A stretch of 64,000 nucleotides of DNA from Larkinella arboricola (GTDB lineage Bacteria; Bacteroidota; Bacteroidia; Cytophagales; Spirosomataceae). The stretch's first letter is position 1, and each line of letters begins with the position of its first letter. Of the stretch, positions 41,981-50,876 are shown in pieces. The notes beneath the pieces were generated by a model, which saw only the letters and a program-made list of their open reading frames with translations, was not told the origin of the DNA and did no database searches. The translations under genes were made by a program, and so were the position numbers. The stretch spans positions 1 to 64,000 of the forward strand of contig NZ_QLMC01000003.1 in assembly GCF_003259745.1 (NCBI RefSeq), given 5' to 3'.

Positions 41981-42910
41981 TCAATATCCTTTCGACAGTT
42001 CAACCTGATTTTCCAGCGGCTGCCCGGTCCGGAACCGTTCCAGATTTTGCAGAAACAGGTCCATTTTGCCCTGATCTTCGGTAGCCTGTCCCCCGCCCGT
42101 GTGCTGGGTCAGAATCACGTTGGTCATTTCCCAGAGCGGATTGTCAATCGGTAACGGTTCCACTTCCGTCACGTCCAGCACCGCCCCGGCCAGGTGACCG
42201 CGTTGCAGGGCCTCGATCAGGGCTTTTTCGTCGGTGGTGCTGCCCCGGCCAATGTTGGCGTAAAGACTGCCGGGCTTCATGGCATTGATTAGCTCCGCCG
42301 AGAAAAACCCTTTGGCCGTACCGGGTAAGCAGTTGATCACCAGATCCGTTTCGGGCAGCGCAGCTTTTAGTTCTTCAGGCGTGTGCAGTTCGGCTTCGGG
42401 ATTCGTTCGGGCCAGCATCTTCACCGCACACTGAAAACCGGTCAGCATCTGCCGCACGGCCTGCCCGATGGTGCCCGCACCCAGAATAATCACTTTTTTG
42501 TCCTTGAGCAGATGCAGTTTAAACCGCAGGGGCACACCCACCCACTTTTTCTGAGTCTGCAAAACCGCCAGTTCGTGAATATCCCGGTAAAACGCCATAA
42601 TACCGGCCACAATGGTTTCGGCGCAGGGCCAGGCGAAGTAATCGCCCATATTCGTAACCGGAGCGTTCAGTTGAACAGCTTTATAAGCGTCGAACCCCGC
42701 CGAATCCAGCTGCCACCATTTTAGATTATGGCCTTCCGAAAACCAGGCCGCGGGCGGATTGCCCAACACGAAATCGGCACGCCGGAAAGCCGCAGCTTGT
42801 TCCGTCTCGGGAAGGTCTTTCTTAAAGATCACCTCAAAATCCGTCGGCAAATGCTGGCGGAAATAGGCTTTACTGGAATCGGATAAGGGAGTATTAACAA
42901 ATACAATCAT
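41981..42910 (-). CDS. D-2-hydroxyacid dehydrogenase
   Basis: The ATG at 42910 gives 309 residues; an ATG seven codons upstream is possible. The NAD-binding fold shows KKVIILGAGTIGQAVRQML, and further on DLVINCLPGTAKGFFSAELI, GSLYANIGRGSTTDEKALIE (catalytic Arg) and AGAVLDVTEVEPLPIDNPLW (Glu), NVILTQHTGG (catalytic His). It reduces 2-keto acids or oxidises D-2-hydroxy acids in the cytoplasm; the substrate cannot be told. It is encoded between an FG-GAP protein and GH43, so a role in sugar-acid metabolism is plausible. Confidence 0.88.
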   Translation of the reverse strand: MIVFVNTPLSDSSKAYFRQHLPTDFEVIFKKDLPETEQAAAFRRADFVLGNPPAAWFSEGHNLKWWQLDSAGFDAYKAVQLNAPVTNMGDYFAWPCAETIVAGIMAFYRDIHELAVLQTQKKWVGVPLRFKLHLLKDKKVIILGAGTIGQAVRQMLTGFQCAVKMLARTNPEAELHTPEELKAALPETDLVINCLPGTAKGFFSAELINAMKPGSLYANIGRGSTTDEKALIEALQRGHLAGAVLDVTEVEPLPIDNPLWEMTNVILTQHTGGGQATEDQGKMDLFLQNLERFRTGQPLENQVELSKGY

Positions 42911-42951
42911 GCTTGGAGGGGTTTGCGGCAAAAATAATGAATCACCCGTTT

Positions 42952-45216
42952 CTATTTCGACAATATTACCTTCTGGTGCCGAACGGATTGGCCGTCGCGC
43001 AGCAACCGAACCAGATAAACGCCCATCGGTAAGGTGCCCAGATCAATGGTAGCCTCCGTATGGGCCTGCACCGCCTGCCGGGCTGTAACGGGTTGACCGT
43101 GCAGATTCAGAACCTGAACCTCCCCTTTATAGGACGATTTGACGCGTAGAAACCGGCTCGTCGGACTCGGAAAGACCCACGGCCTGTTCATTTCCTCTTC
43201 CTCCGTTCCCGTCACGACTACTTTTTCCGACGTATTTTTCAGGTACCGGATTCCGCCGGCGGTGGTGCCCGCCAGCACGTCAGCCAACCCGTCACCGTCC
43301 AGATCAGCGGCCGTAAGGGCCAGATTGCCGCCGGGCGTAGCGTGATCCGCCATTTTCGTTAATTCGTTGATGACCAGTGTTGAATCAAGCACCTGCATTT
43401 TGTCGGTGGGTTGAGCGGGCAGTTCGTAGAGCCTCAGGGAGCCGTCGCGGGTGCCGGTCAGGAGTTCCGGGCGTTGGTCGCCGTTCAAATCGACAATCAG
43501 GATCGAAGGGCTATTGGCGCCAGTGGCCACAGTCAATTGCCCGTAATTCTGCTGCTGTAACTCGTACCGGGGCGCGGTGGATGTGCCGGTATTGCGGTGA
43601 TACTCAATGGAACCGTTCTGTTTACCAATCAGCAAATCGGTTTTTCCGTCGCGGTCCACGTCAAACCAGGTCGGCATATCAATGGTGCCCAGCCGGTCGG
43701 GTGTCGGAATTTGCTGCGCTTTGGTTATGTCAAGTTGAAAAGCCGCTCCGCGCGCTCCCTGATTCAGAATATACCGGATTTCGGGCGCACGATTGATGGA
43801 ATTGCCGGTAAAAATCAGATCAAAGCTGTTATTTCCATCAATATCGGCAATAGCGAGTTTGAGGTCGGTCAACTGAAACCGTTCAGATAATTTGAGGTAA
43901 TCCGTAGCTCGCAATTCGAAGGCGGGTTTGCTACGGGTTCCCACGTTTTCGAAATGCTCAATGCTGGCCCGGTATCCGTTTGCTCCCCGTATGCCCATAT
44001 TACCCACCAGCAAATCCATGTCACCGTCGCCGTCGAGATCCACCAGGACCGGCGTGGCCCCTTCCCCAAAATCGATCATGTCTTCCTGAAGAAAGCTTTT
44101 GGTGACAGGCTGAAAAATAGGCTGCTGGCTGGTTCCGGCATTGCGGTAAAACCAGTTCGACGCCCGGAAGTCAATTTCATTGCTATACGTGTTCGACGAA
44201 GCCACCAGGTCCTTGATACCGTCAAAATCAAGGTCTTCGGAATACAAAGCCGGATAAATGTTAAACGATATCGGGTTGGCCGCCGGAAAGCTGTTGGTCG
44301 CACGTGTAAACACGGCGGCTGCTCCGTTGCCACCGACGTTGGGCAGCAGCGAAACGTGGGGGCAGGTGACGTGGGCGGTTAGCAGATCTTTTTTTCCATC
44401 GCCGTCCACATCGAGCAGCAGCATGGAATTTCCGTTGTGCATCTCCCGTGCGCTCGAATGCCCGCCCTCGATTGGGGCACTGTTGCCGACGTACACGCAG
44501 TCAAGTCCAAACGAAAATTCGTCACAGTCATCGTCGCTTTTGAAACCGCCCCAGCAAAAACCGATGCGTTTAAAATCCAGGCCGTTCGGATCATTTTTCC
44601 GTTCGACGCTCATGTTCTGGTACAGGTTGGCCGTTCCGCCGTTGATGTCGTAGGTCAGAATATCAATATCACCGTCGCCGTCCGCATCCAGAATAGCCGG
44701 AATATCCACCGAATTGATGTACAGATTCAGCGTTCCCGAAAGCCCTTCGTGATACACCGGATCGGCAATGGTTTTCCAGGACAGACGGCCATTCGAGCCG
44801 GTATTTTTCAGAATCCGCAGCCCGCCATTGGCGTGCGTAAACAGATCTTTTTTTCCGTCGTGGTCGTAATCGACCAGCAACATCCAGGTGCTGTAGGTAA
44901 TCGTCGGGAATTGTTCTTCGTACTGGGGCGCATACTGCCAGCCGTATTTCCCGCTGGTCTGTCGGGTCGCCAGAAACGTCATAATCCGGTTGGTCTGCCG
45001 GTCGTAAATGACCAGATCCGGGATGGTGTCTGTATCCAGATGAATGGTCGAGTACTGGGCTCCGTTGAGGCCGCCCGCCCACGGGTTGCGCAGGGTACGG
45101 CCCGCCATGTTGACCGTCGCCTGGGAGTCGTACCGAAACGAGAAGGAACCGGTCGGGGTCTGGGTCTGCGCCCGTTGAAGAATCAGAAAACAAAGTATGG
45201 TAAACAGCTTTTTCAT
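42952..45216 (-). CDS. FG-GAP/VCBS-repeat protein with T9SS sorting domain
   Basis: A 754-residue secreted protein. Signal peptide at residues 1-18 (LFTILCFLILQRAQTQ). The body is a series of FG-GAP/VCBS repeats with Ca-binding Asp loops, such as VDYDHDGKKDLFTH, LDADGDGDIDILTY, LDVDGDGKKDLLTA, VDLDGDGDMDLLVG, FDVDRDGKTDLLIG, VDLNGDQRPELLTG and ADLDGDGLADVLAG. The C-terminus is a type A sorting domain (VFPSPTSRFLRVKSS; LPMGVYLVRLLRDGQSVRHQ). It is probably a large extracellular beta-propeller, surface-attached or released. It is the first gene of a unit with the dehydrogenase and GH43 genes. Confidence 0.9.
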   Translation of the reverse strand: MKKLFTILCFLILQRAQTQTPTGSFSFRYDSQATVNMAGRTLRNPWAGGLNGAQYSTIHLDTDTIPDLVIYDRQTNRIMTFLATRQTSGKYGWQYAPQYEEQFPTITYSTWMLLVDYDHDGKKDLFTHANGGLRILKNTGSNGRLSWKTIADPVYHEGLSGTLNLYINSVDIPAILDADGDGDIDILTYDINGGTANLYQNMSVERKNDPNGLDFKRIGFCWGGFKSDDDCDEFSFGLDCVYVGNSAPIEGGHSSAREMHNGNSMLLLDVDGDGKKDLLTAHVTCPHVSLLPNVGGNGAAAVFTRATNSFPAANPISFNIYPALYSEDLDFDGIKDLVASSNTYSNEIDFRASNWFYRNAGTSQQPIFQPVTKSFLQEDMIDFGEGATPVLVDLDGDGDMDLLVGNMGIRGANGYRASIEHFENVGTRSKPAFELRATDYLKLSERFQLTDLKLAIADIDGNNSFDLIFTGNSINRAPEIRYILNQGARGAAFQLDITKAQQIPTPDRLGTIDMPTWFDVDRDGKTDLLIGKQNGSIEYHRNTGTSTAPRYELQQQNYGQLTVATGANSPSILIVDLNGDQRPELLTGTRDGSLRLYELPAQPTDKMQVLDSTLVINELTKMADHATPGGNLALTAADLDGDGLADVLAGTTAGGIRYLKNTSEKVVVTGTEEEEMNRPWVFPSPTSRFLRVKSSYKGEVQVLNLHGQPVTARQAVQAHTEATIDLGTLPMGVYLVRLLRDGQSVRHQKVILSK

Positions 45217-45324
45217 GTAACTTTGGCCAAATTAACTGCCCGTCATCAGGCCAATCAGGCCCCGTGTCGTCCGGTTAATGGATAACGAACAGATTCATAA
45301 CGTTGGTTTACTCGCTGCCGGAAA

Positions 45325-46611
45325 ATGGTTATTTCCATTCCTGACTTATACGATCGTTACCGCGAATGCGCGGGTGTTTCGACCGATACCCGTAAAATTA
45401 CAGAAGGCTGTCTGTATGTCGCGCTCAAGGGTGACAAGTTCGACGGAAATTTATTTGCCAATGATGCGCTCGAAAAAGGAGCGCGTTACGCCGTCGTTGA
45501 TAACCCCGACGTGGCTACGGACAGCCGGTATTTACTGGTTGACGACGGACTGACGGCCTTGCAGGAACTGGCCCGCTACCACCGCAGCACATTGACCATT
45601 CCCGTCATCGGCCTGACGGGCTCCAACGGCAAAACCACCACCAAGGAACTGATTCTGAACGTTCTGTCAAAAAAATACCGTACCTACGCAACCCAAGGCA
45701 ACCTCAACAACCACATTGGCGTTCCGCTGACGTTGCTGGCAATTGACAACCAGTACGAAATGGCGGTGGTGGAAATGGGCGCCAATCATCAGGGCGAAAT
45801 CCGGCTGCTGTGTTCGATTGCCCAGCCTACCCACGGGTTGATTACCAACGTTGGAAAGGCGCACCTAGAAGGCTTTGGCGGTATTGAGGGCGTCCGGAAA
45901 GGCAAAGGCGAGCTGTTTGATTTTCTGGCCCAAACGGGCGGCACGGTTTTCGTCAACGCCCAGAGCGAGGTGCTGGTAGAGATGCAGAAAGAACGGCTTT
46001 TCCGCGAAGCCATTTTTTATCAACTGAAAGATCAGTACGAAATTATTGCCGACAACCCGGTGGTGGTTTTCAGGGATGAAGCCAAACAGGTGATTCGTAC
46101 GCATCTGACCGGTCGTTATAATTTTGACAACATCGCGGCTGCCCTCTGCATCGGCAAGTTTTTCGGCGTTCCGGCCCCGGATGCCAACGAAGCCGTGGCC
46201 GCCTATAACCCAACCAACAACCGGTCGCAGATCATTCAAAAAGGCAGCAACACCATTCTGATGGACGCCTACAACGCCAACCCAAGTTCGATGGCGGCCG
46301 CCATTCAGAACTTCATGAAGCTGGAAGCAGACCGGAAAGTGGTCATTTTGGGCGACATGTACGAGTTGGGCGACGAAAGTCCCGCCGAACACGCGGCTCT
46401 GGGCGAACTGATTGCGCAAGGCCGGTTTGACACCGTTATTCTGGCCGGGCAGGATATGCGTTACGCGCTGGCTTCGCTGCCCAAAGCGTACTACTTCCCC
46501 GATAAATTTTCGTTACACAACTGGATCATGGACCACCCGTTTGAAAACACGGCTATTCTGATTAAAGGCTCCCGCGGTATGGGCCTCGAATCGGTTGTGC
46601 AGTTTCTGTGA
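45325..46611 (+). CDS. murF: UDP-N-acetylmuramoyl-tripeptide--D-alanyl-D-alanine ligase (MurF)
   Basis: A 428-residue Mur ligase of usual MurF length. Residues 1-90 are the substrate-binding domain (CAGVSTDTRKITEGCLYVAL). The ATP P-loop is VIGLTGSNGKTTTKELILN, followed by TQGNLNNHIGVPLTLLAID and EMGANHQGEI, with the C-terminal domain starting near 300 (ILMDAYNANPSSMAAAIQNF; VVILGDMYELG). It adds D-Ala-D-Ala to the UDP-MurNAc-tripeptide in the cytoplasm. It is separate from a mur cluster here, which is common in this phylum. Confidence 0.95.
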   Translation: MVISIPDLYDRYRECAGVSTDTRKITEGCLYVALKGDKFDGNLFANDALEKGARYAVVDNPDVATDSRYLLVDDGLTALQELARYHRSTLTIPVIGLTGSNGKTTTKELILNVLSKKYRTYATQGNLNNHIGVPLTLLAIDNQYEMAVVEMGANHQGEIRLLCSIAQPTHGLITNVGKAHLEGFGGIEGVRKGKGELFDFLAQTGGTVFVNAQSEVLVEMQKERLFREAIFYQLKDQYEIIADNPVVVFRDEAKQVIRTHLTGRYNFDNIAAALCIGKFFGVPAPDANEAVAAYNPTNNRSQIIQKGSNTILMDAYNANPSSMAAAIQNFMKLEADRKVVILGDMYELGDESPAEHAALGELIAQGRFDTVILAGQDMRYALASLPKAYYFPDKFSLHNWIMDHPFENTAILIKGSRGMGLESVVQFL

Positions 46612-46683
46612 TCCCTGCAACCCACGGTTTTACTGGCTTTACTAACTTATATCCTAACTCAGCCCAATCGCCTACCACTTCCC

Positions 46684-47340
46684 ATGAAAAAACTTTCGTT
46701 TCTTTTGCTGCTTACCACCGCCCTCCATTTCGTTGCCATTGCCCAGCAAGCCGTTCCGTACGAAAATGAAATTAAAGCGTTTGAGGAGCAGGACAAAACA
46801 ACTCCTCCCCCGAAAAATGCTATTCTTTTTACAGGAAGTTCGTCCATCAAACTCTGGCAAAGCCTCAAAACCGACTTTCCCGACAAAGTTGTTCTTAACC
46901 GGGGCTTCGGCGGTTCCAAACTCACCGATGTTATCCATTTTGCCGACCGCGCCATCATTCCCTACAAGCCCAAACAGATTATCATCTACGTGGGCGAAAA
47001 CGACGTGGCCACCGGTACCGTAACGGCTCAGGAAGTACACGACCGCTTTGTTACGCTGTTTACCAAAATCCGGAAATCACTGCCTAAAACGCCGATTGTT
47101 TTTATTTCGATGAAGCCGAGTCCGTCGCGCCGGAAGTACCTGCCGATTACGATAGAGGCAAACAAACTGATTAAAGATTACCTGGCAAAACAGTCGCGGG
47201 CGGACTATCTGGATATTTATACGCCGATGCTCGATGCCACCGGACAAATCCGGGGTGAACTGTTTCGGGCCGATAGCCTGCACATGAACCCCAAAGGATA
47301 CGAAGTCTGGACCGAAAAGCTTAAACCGCTGTTAAAATAG
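46684..47340 (+). CDS. exported SGNH/GDSL hydrolase
   Basis: A 218-residue protein with signal peptide (MKKLSFLLLLTTALHFVAIA). SGNH blocks are present: I with the catalytic Ser in ILFTGSSSIKLWQ, II with Gly in VLNRGFGGSKL, III with Asn in IIYVGENDVATG, V with Asp and His in FRADSLHMNPKGY. The family includes esterases and sugar deacetylases acting outside the cytoplasm. It lies 72 bp after murF and 27 bp before the heptose kinase gene, so an envelope or polysaccharide deacetylation role is plausible. Confidence 0.9.
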   Translation: MKKLSFLLLLTTALHFVAIAQQAVPYENEIKAFEEQDKTTPPPKNAILFTGSSSIKLWQSLKTDFPDKVVLNRGFGGSKLTDVIHFADRAIIPYKPKQIIIYVGENDVATGTVTAQEVHDRFVTLFTKIRKSLPKTPIVFISMKPSPSRRKYLPITIEANKLIKDYLAKQSRADYLDIYTPMLDATGQIRGELFRADSLHMNPKGYEVWTEKLKPLLK

Positions 47341-47367
47341 ACGGTTTCTACAAAAACTTTATTTCAT

Positions 47368-48372
47368 ATGACCCAAACGGTCAATCCCACATCGATTCAA
47401 GAAATTTTTGAAGCGTTCAATTCGCTCCGCGTGCTGATTATTGGCGACGTTATGCTCGATTCCTACGTCTGGGGCCGGGTTGAGCGGATTTCGCCGGAAG
47501 CACCGGTGCCCGTCGTAACCGTCCAACGGCGGGAAGTGCGGCTGGGCGGGGCCGGTAATGTCATCCTAAACGTTCAGGCACTGGGGGCCGAAGCCATTGT
47601 TTGTTCCGTAATCGGTACCGACGAACCCGGCGACCGGCTGGTGGGCCAACTGGAAGGTCGGGGCCTTAACTGCGACGGTCTGATCCGGAGCAGTTCGCGC
47701 ATTACCACCATCAAGGAGCGGATCATGGCCGGTTCGCAGCAGGTGGTCCGGGTGGATACCGAAACCGATAAGTATATTACCGATCAGGAACGTAACCTTC
47801 TCATTGATAAAGCGAAGGAGTTGATTCCGACGTGTCAGGCCGTTATTTTTCAGGACTACGACAAAGGCGTTCTGAGTCCGGAGGCCATTGCCGACATTAC
47901 GGCTTTCGCCAACGAGCAGGGCGTGCCGACGGTAGTTGATCCAAAAAAACGCAACTTTCTGGCTTACCACCACACTACGCTTTTCAAACCCAATCTGAAA
48001 GAACTGAAAGAAGGGCTCAAAATTGATTTTGATGTTACTCAGGCCGGAGCCCTCCAGGACGCTATTGACCAGTTAAAATCCCGGTTGAACATTCAGGGTG
48101 CCTTGATTACCCTTTCAGAACGGGGCGTTTTCATTGATTTTCAGGGCGAGACCCACCGTTGCCCGGCGCACATCCGGCAGATTTCCGACGTATCGGGTGC
48201 GGGCGATACGGTTATCAGTGTGGCGGCCTGTTGCGTCGCCCTCGGTTTGCCGCCCCGCTTCATTGCCGGTTTGTCGAACCTCGCGGGGGGGCTGGTCTGC
48301 GAGTCGCTCGGTGTGGTTCCCATTGATAAACAGCGGCTGGAAGCGGAAGCCGTTGAGAAAAAACTGCTGTAA
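47368..48372 (+). CDS. rfaE1: D-glycero-beta-D-manno-heptose-7-phosphate kinase (RfaE1/HldE kinase domain)
   Basis: A 334-residue PfkB-family kinase. Signatures: VLIIGDVMLDSYVWGRVERI, SPEAPVPVVTVQRREVRLGG, AGNVILNVQALGAEA, DPKKRNFLAYHHTTLFKPNL and the C-terminal DVSGAGDTVISVAACCVALG (catalytic Asp, anion hole). It lacks the nucleotidyltransferase half of HldE, so it is the separate kinase form. It phosphorylates heptose-7-phosphate in ADP-heptose synthesis for lipopolysaccharide. It is followed after 4 nt by a GNAT gene and probably co-transcribed with the SGNH hydrolase gene. Confidence 0.9.
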   Translation: MTQTVNPTSIQEIFEAFNSLRVLIIGDVMLDSYVWGRVERISPEAPVPVVTVQRREVRLGGAGNVILNVQALGAEAIVCSVIGTDEPGDRLVGQLEGRGLNCDGLIRSSSRITTIKERIMAGSQQVVRVDTETDKYITDQERNLLIDKAKELIPTCQAVIFQDYDKGVLSPEAIADITAFANEQGVPTVVDPKKRNFLAYHHTTLFKPNLKELKEGLKIDFDVTQAGALQDAIDQLKSRLNIQGALITLSERGVFIDFQGETHRCPAHIRQISDVSGAGDTVISVAACCVALGLPPRFIAGLSNLAGGLVCESLGVVPIDKQRLEAEAVEKKLL

Positions 48373-48376
48373 GAGT

Positions 48377-48817
48377 ATGGAAGTACAACGAGGCCGCTAC
48401 ACCATTTCAACCGATCCGGCCCGGCTCCAGTTCGACGTTATTCACGACTTTCTGGCCAATCAATCGTACTGGGCCACCGGCATCAGCCGCGAAACCCTGC
48501 AAAAACAGATCGACAATTCGACGCTACATTTTGGCCTGTACGACGGCGACCGGCAGATTGGCTACGCACAAGTGCTTACCAACTATACCTCGTTTGCTTA
48601 CCTCGGCAACGTATTTGTGCTCGAAGAATACCGAGGGCAGGGGTTGTCGAAATGGCTCATGGCAACCATCATGAGCCATCCCGACCTACAGGTGATTCGG
48701 CGCTGGCTGCTGGCCACCCGCGACGCCCACGGCCTTTACCGGCAATTCGGTTTTACGGAACTCGCCAAACCGGAAACCATTATGGAAAAATTCGACGACA
48801 GTGCCATTCGGCAATAA
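48377..48817 (+). CDS. GNAT-family N-acetyltransferase
   Basis: The ATG at 48377, 4 nt after the kinase stop, gives 146 residues. The GNAT acetyl-CoA motif is VFVLEEYRGQGLSKWLMATI, preceded by the beta strands IGYAQVLTNYTSFAYLGN and followed by LLATRDAHGLYRQFGFTELA. It acetylates an amine of unknown identity. Coupling to the heptose kinase gene is tight but may be without functional meaning, since GNAT proteins are often embedded in unrelated operons. Confidence 0.88.
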   Translation: MEVQRGRYTISTDPARLQFDVIHDFLANQSYWATGISRETLQKQIDNSTLHFGLYDGDRQIGYAQVLTNYTSFAYLGNVFVLEEYRGQGLSKWLMATIMSHPDLQVIRRWLLATRDAHGLYRQFGFTELAKPETIMEKFDDSAIRQ

Positions 48818-48829
48818 GCGTACTACCGG

Positions 48830-49066
48830 TTACAACGCCCGCGCCCGGCTCTCTTTAATGTAATCGTCGGTATAGGCCTTGCCCCGGTTGTTGTGGTGCC
48901 GCCAGACGACTTTATAATTTGAGATTACCGCAACGGGCTGAATCTCTTTTGTTTTCAGTCCATTTTCCAGAAACTGAATCGCTTCTTCCGGCGTATCGAA
49001 ATACTGAATTTCCGCTTCGGAATGCCGATTAAATATCGCTTCCACTTTTTTGGCCGAATTGCTCAT
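48830..49066 (-). CDS. small hypothetical protein coupled to hemE
   Basis: A 78-residue soluble protein ([60 protein letters not shown]). Its ATG overlaps the hemE stop by 4 bp, so it is the second gene of a hemE unit. No family is recognised. It converges with the GNAT gene, with 12 bp between stops. Confidence 0.6.
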   Translation of the reverse strand: MSNSAKKVEAIFNRHSEAEIQYFDTPEEAIQFLENGLKTKEIQPVAVISNYKVVWRHHNNRGKAYTDDYIKESRARAL

Positions 49067-50097
49067 ACCGAATACTCTTTGACGGTTTGAATAAAGTATT
49101 TTACCTTCTCCGGGTCCGTATCCGGGTACACGCCGTGGCCCAGATTGGCGATATACCGCTGTGTTCCGAAGGCTTGCAACATCTTCTTTACTTCGGCTTT
49201 GACCTGGTCATAATCGGCGTACAGCACGCACGGATCAAGGTTGCCCTGCAACGTTTTGCCGGGAATCAACTGCCGCGATTCGGCGGCATCCATGTTCCAG
49301 TCGAGCCCTACCACCGAGCAATTCAGCTGCCCGATTTCCTGCCGGGCAAAGAAGGCGCCCTTGGCAAAAACCGTAATCGGCACACCCGTCGCTTCCGCGA
49401 CAGCATCGCAAATCTGTTTGATGTACGGCAGGGAAAAGGTGCGGTATTGATCGGGCGACAGGATTCCGGCCCAGGAATCGAAAATCTGCACCAGATCGAC
49501 CCCGGCGCGGACCTGCGCTTTCAGGTATTCGATGGTACTATCCGTAATTTTCTGAAGTAATGCGTGCGAAAACGCGGGATCGGCGTAGAGCAGTTTTTTA
49601 GCAATGGAGAACGTTTTTGAACCCCGCCCCTCGGTCATGTAGCAGAAAATCGTGAACGGCGCTCCGGCAAAACCAATCAGCGGCACCCGACCGTTCAGTT
49701 CTTTCTTCACGATTTTGATAGCTTCCAGCACGTAGGCCAGATCGCTCTCGGCATCGGCGACTTTGATGCGCTCCAACTCCTGCGGATTTCGAACGGTTTT
49801 GGGAAATACCGGCCCCCGCTGCTCGACCATTTCGTAGGGCAGACCCATCGCTTCCGGCACTACCAGAATATCGGAGAAAATAATGGCCGCATCCACACCG
49901 AGAATATCAACGGGTTGAATGGTTACTTCGGCGGCCAGTTCCGGCGTGGTCGCCAGTTTAATAAAACTACCGGCCTTCTCGCGCACGGCCCGGTATTCGG
50001 CCAGAATCCGCCCGGCCTGCCGCATCAGCCAGATCGGAACACGTTCTACGTTTTCGCCACGGGCCGCCCGCAGCAACAGGTCATTTTGTAAAGTCAT
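49063..50097 (-). CDS. hemE: uroporphyrinogen decarboxylase
   Basis: A 344-residue enzyme of full family length. Signature motifs are [20 protein letters not shown] (substrate-binding Arg loop), [15 protein letters not shown] and [20 protein letters not shown]. Further marks are [10 protein letters not shown] and [15 protein letters not shown]. It decarboxylates the four acetate side chains of uroporphyrinogen III to give coproporphyrinogen III in haem synthesis. The -7 box at 50102-50109 stands 4 nt before the ATG, so the mRNA is probably leaderless. A small hypothetical gene is translationally coupled downstream. Confidence 0.96.
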   Translation of the reverse strand: MTLQNDLLLRAARGENVERVPIWLMRQAGRILAEYRAVREKAGSFIKLATTPELAAEVTIQPVDILGVDAAIIFSDILVVPEAMGLPYEMVEQRGPVFPKTVRNPQELERIKVADAESDLAYVLEAIKIVKKELNGRVPLIGFAGAPFTIFCYMTEGRGSKTFSIAKKLLYADPAFSHALLQKITDSTIEYLKAQVRAGVDLVQIFDSWAGILSPDQYRTFSLPYIKQICDAVAEATGVPITVFAKGAFFARQEIGQLNCSVVGLDWNMDAAESRQLIPGKTLQGNLDPCVLYADYDQVKAEVKKMLQAFGTQRYIANLGHGVYPDTDPEKVKYFIQTVKEYSV

Positions 50098-50101
50098 GCT
50101 G

Positions 50102-50109
50102 CAAAGATA
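50102..50109 (-). promoter_or_regulatory. -7 box (TATCTTTG) directly before hemE
   Basis: Exact TAnnTTTG match ending 4 nt before the hemE ATG. TGTG lies at the -33 position with a 21-bp spacer, one mismatch from TTTG. Confidence 0.6.
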
Positions 50110-50228
50110 ATACCGTCTGAACTGGGATTACACAGATTGAAGGATTAACTACGATTAGCTGCGCGCAATCCTTTATCGCCTGTCCATCGTGTAAAGCCGT
50201 GTCATTTCAATTCAGCTATTTTATCAAA

Positions 50229-50266
50229 CAAACGTTTGGTAAACACACATCCGGTACCTACCTTTG
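50229..50266 (+). promoter_or_regulatory. promoter and operator candidate of the TetR gene
   Basis: TTTG (50235-50238), 20 bp spacer, TACCTTTG (50259-50266): a full consensus match that ends 4 nt before the ATG at 50271. The 10-bp palindrome CAAACGTTTG (50229-50238) overlaps the -33 element and is a candidate self-repression site. Confidence 0.65.
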
Positions 50267-50270
50267 CCGT

Positions 50271-50825
50271 ATGCCAATTCAGAAAGTCACACGGGATGAG
50301 ATTTTGCAGAAGGCCATGCTGGTTTTCAAACGGCAGGGCTATCACCGGACTACGATGGATGATCTGGCGCGGGCGTGTGGGCTGTTGAAGGGCAGTTTCT
50401 ACCACTACTTCCGCAGCAAGGAAGTGCTGATGAAAGAGGTGCTTCAGTATGCCAACGATCTGAACGAAAAGCACCTTTTTTCAATCGCCTACGACGAAAC
50501 CAAACCACCCGGGCAACGGCTGGAACACTTGCTCGAAACGCTGTTCAACGGTATCATGCGGTCGGAAGGGGGTTGTCTGATGGGCAATACCGTTCAGGAA
50601 ACGGCTTTCGTGACGGAGGAATTTAAAGAACCGTTGCGGGTTCATTTCAATAATGCCATGAATGCGCTGGCGCATATTTACCAAACCCGTCACCCGGAGA
50701 AGAAGGCCCGGGAACTGGCCCGGCAGGCAACCGCCGAAATCCAGGGGTCGCTGCTGCTGGTCAAATTATTCGGGAATGAACAATTGCTAACTGATTGCCA
50801 AAACCGGGTCATCGAACGGCTATAA
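50271..50825 (+). CDS. TetR/AcrR-family regulator
   Basis: The ATG at 50271 gives 184 residues; the promoter lies inside the longer frame, so the start at 50199 is excluded. The HTH is at residues 8-50 (ILQKAMLVFKRQGYHRTTMD; DLARACGLLKGSFYHYFRSK). The C-terminal ligand-binding domain resembles the TetR_C 'QacR/AcrR-like' group (GGCLMGNTVQETAFVTEEFK). It probably represses its own promoter through the palindrome at 50229, and may control fabF 51 bp downstream. The ligand is unknown. Confidence 0.9.
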   Translation: MPIQKVTRDEILQKAMLVFKRQGYHRTTMDDLARACGLLKGSFYHYFRSKEVLMKEVLQYANDLNEKHLFSIAYDETKPPGQRLEHLLETLFNGIMRSEGGCLMGNTVQETAFVTEEFKEPLRVHFNNAMNALAHIYQTRHPEKKARELARQATAEIQGSLLLVKLFGNEQLLTDCQNRVIERL

Positions 50826-50876
50826 GACTTACATTTTATCCATATCCCAATGACGGTTTAAACGCCGTTCTATCAA

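Noticed and set aside
40930-42084. A 384-codon plus-strand frame over the GH43 gene
   Set aside because: Antisense shadow: the minus strand encodes a full GH43 enzyme with signal peptide and catalytic residues.
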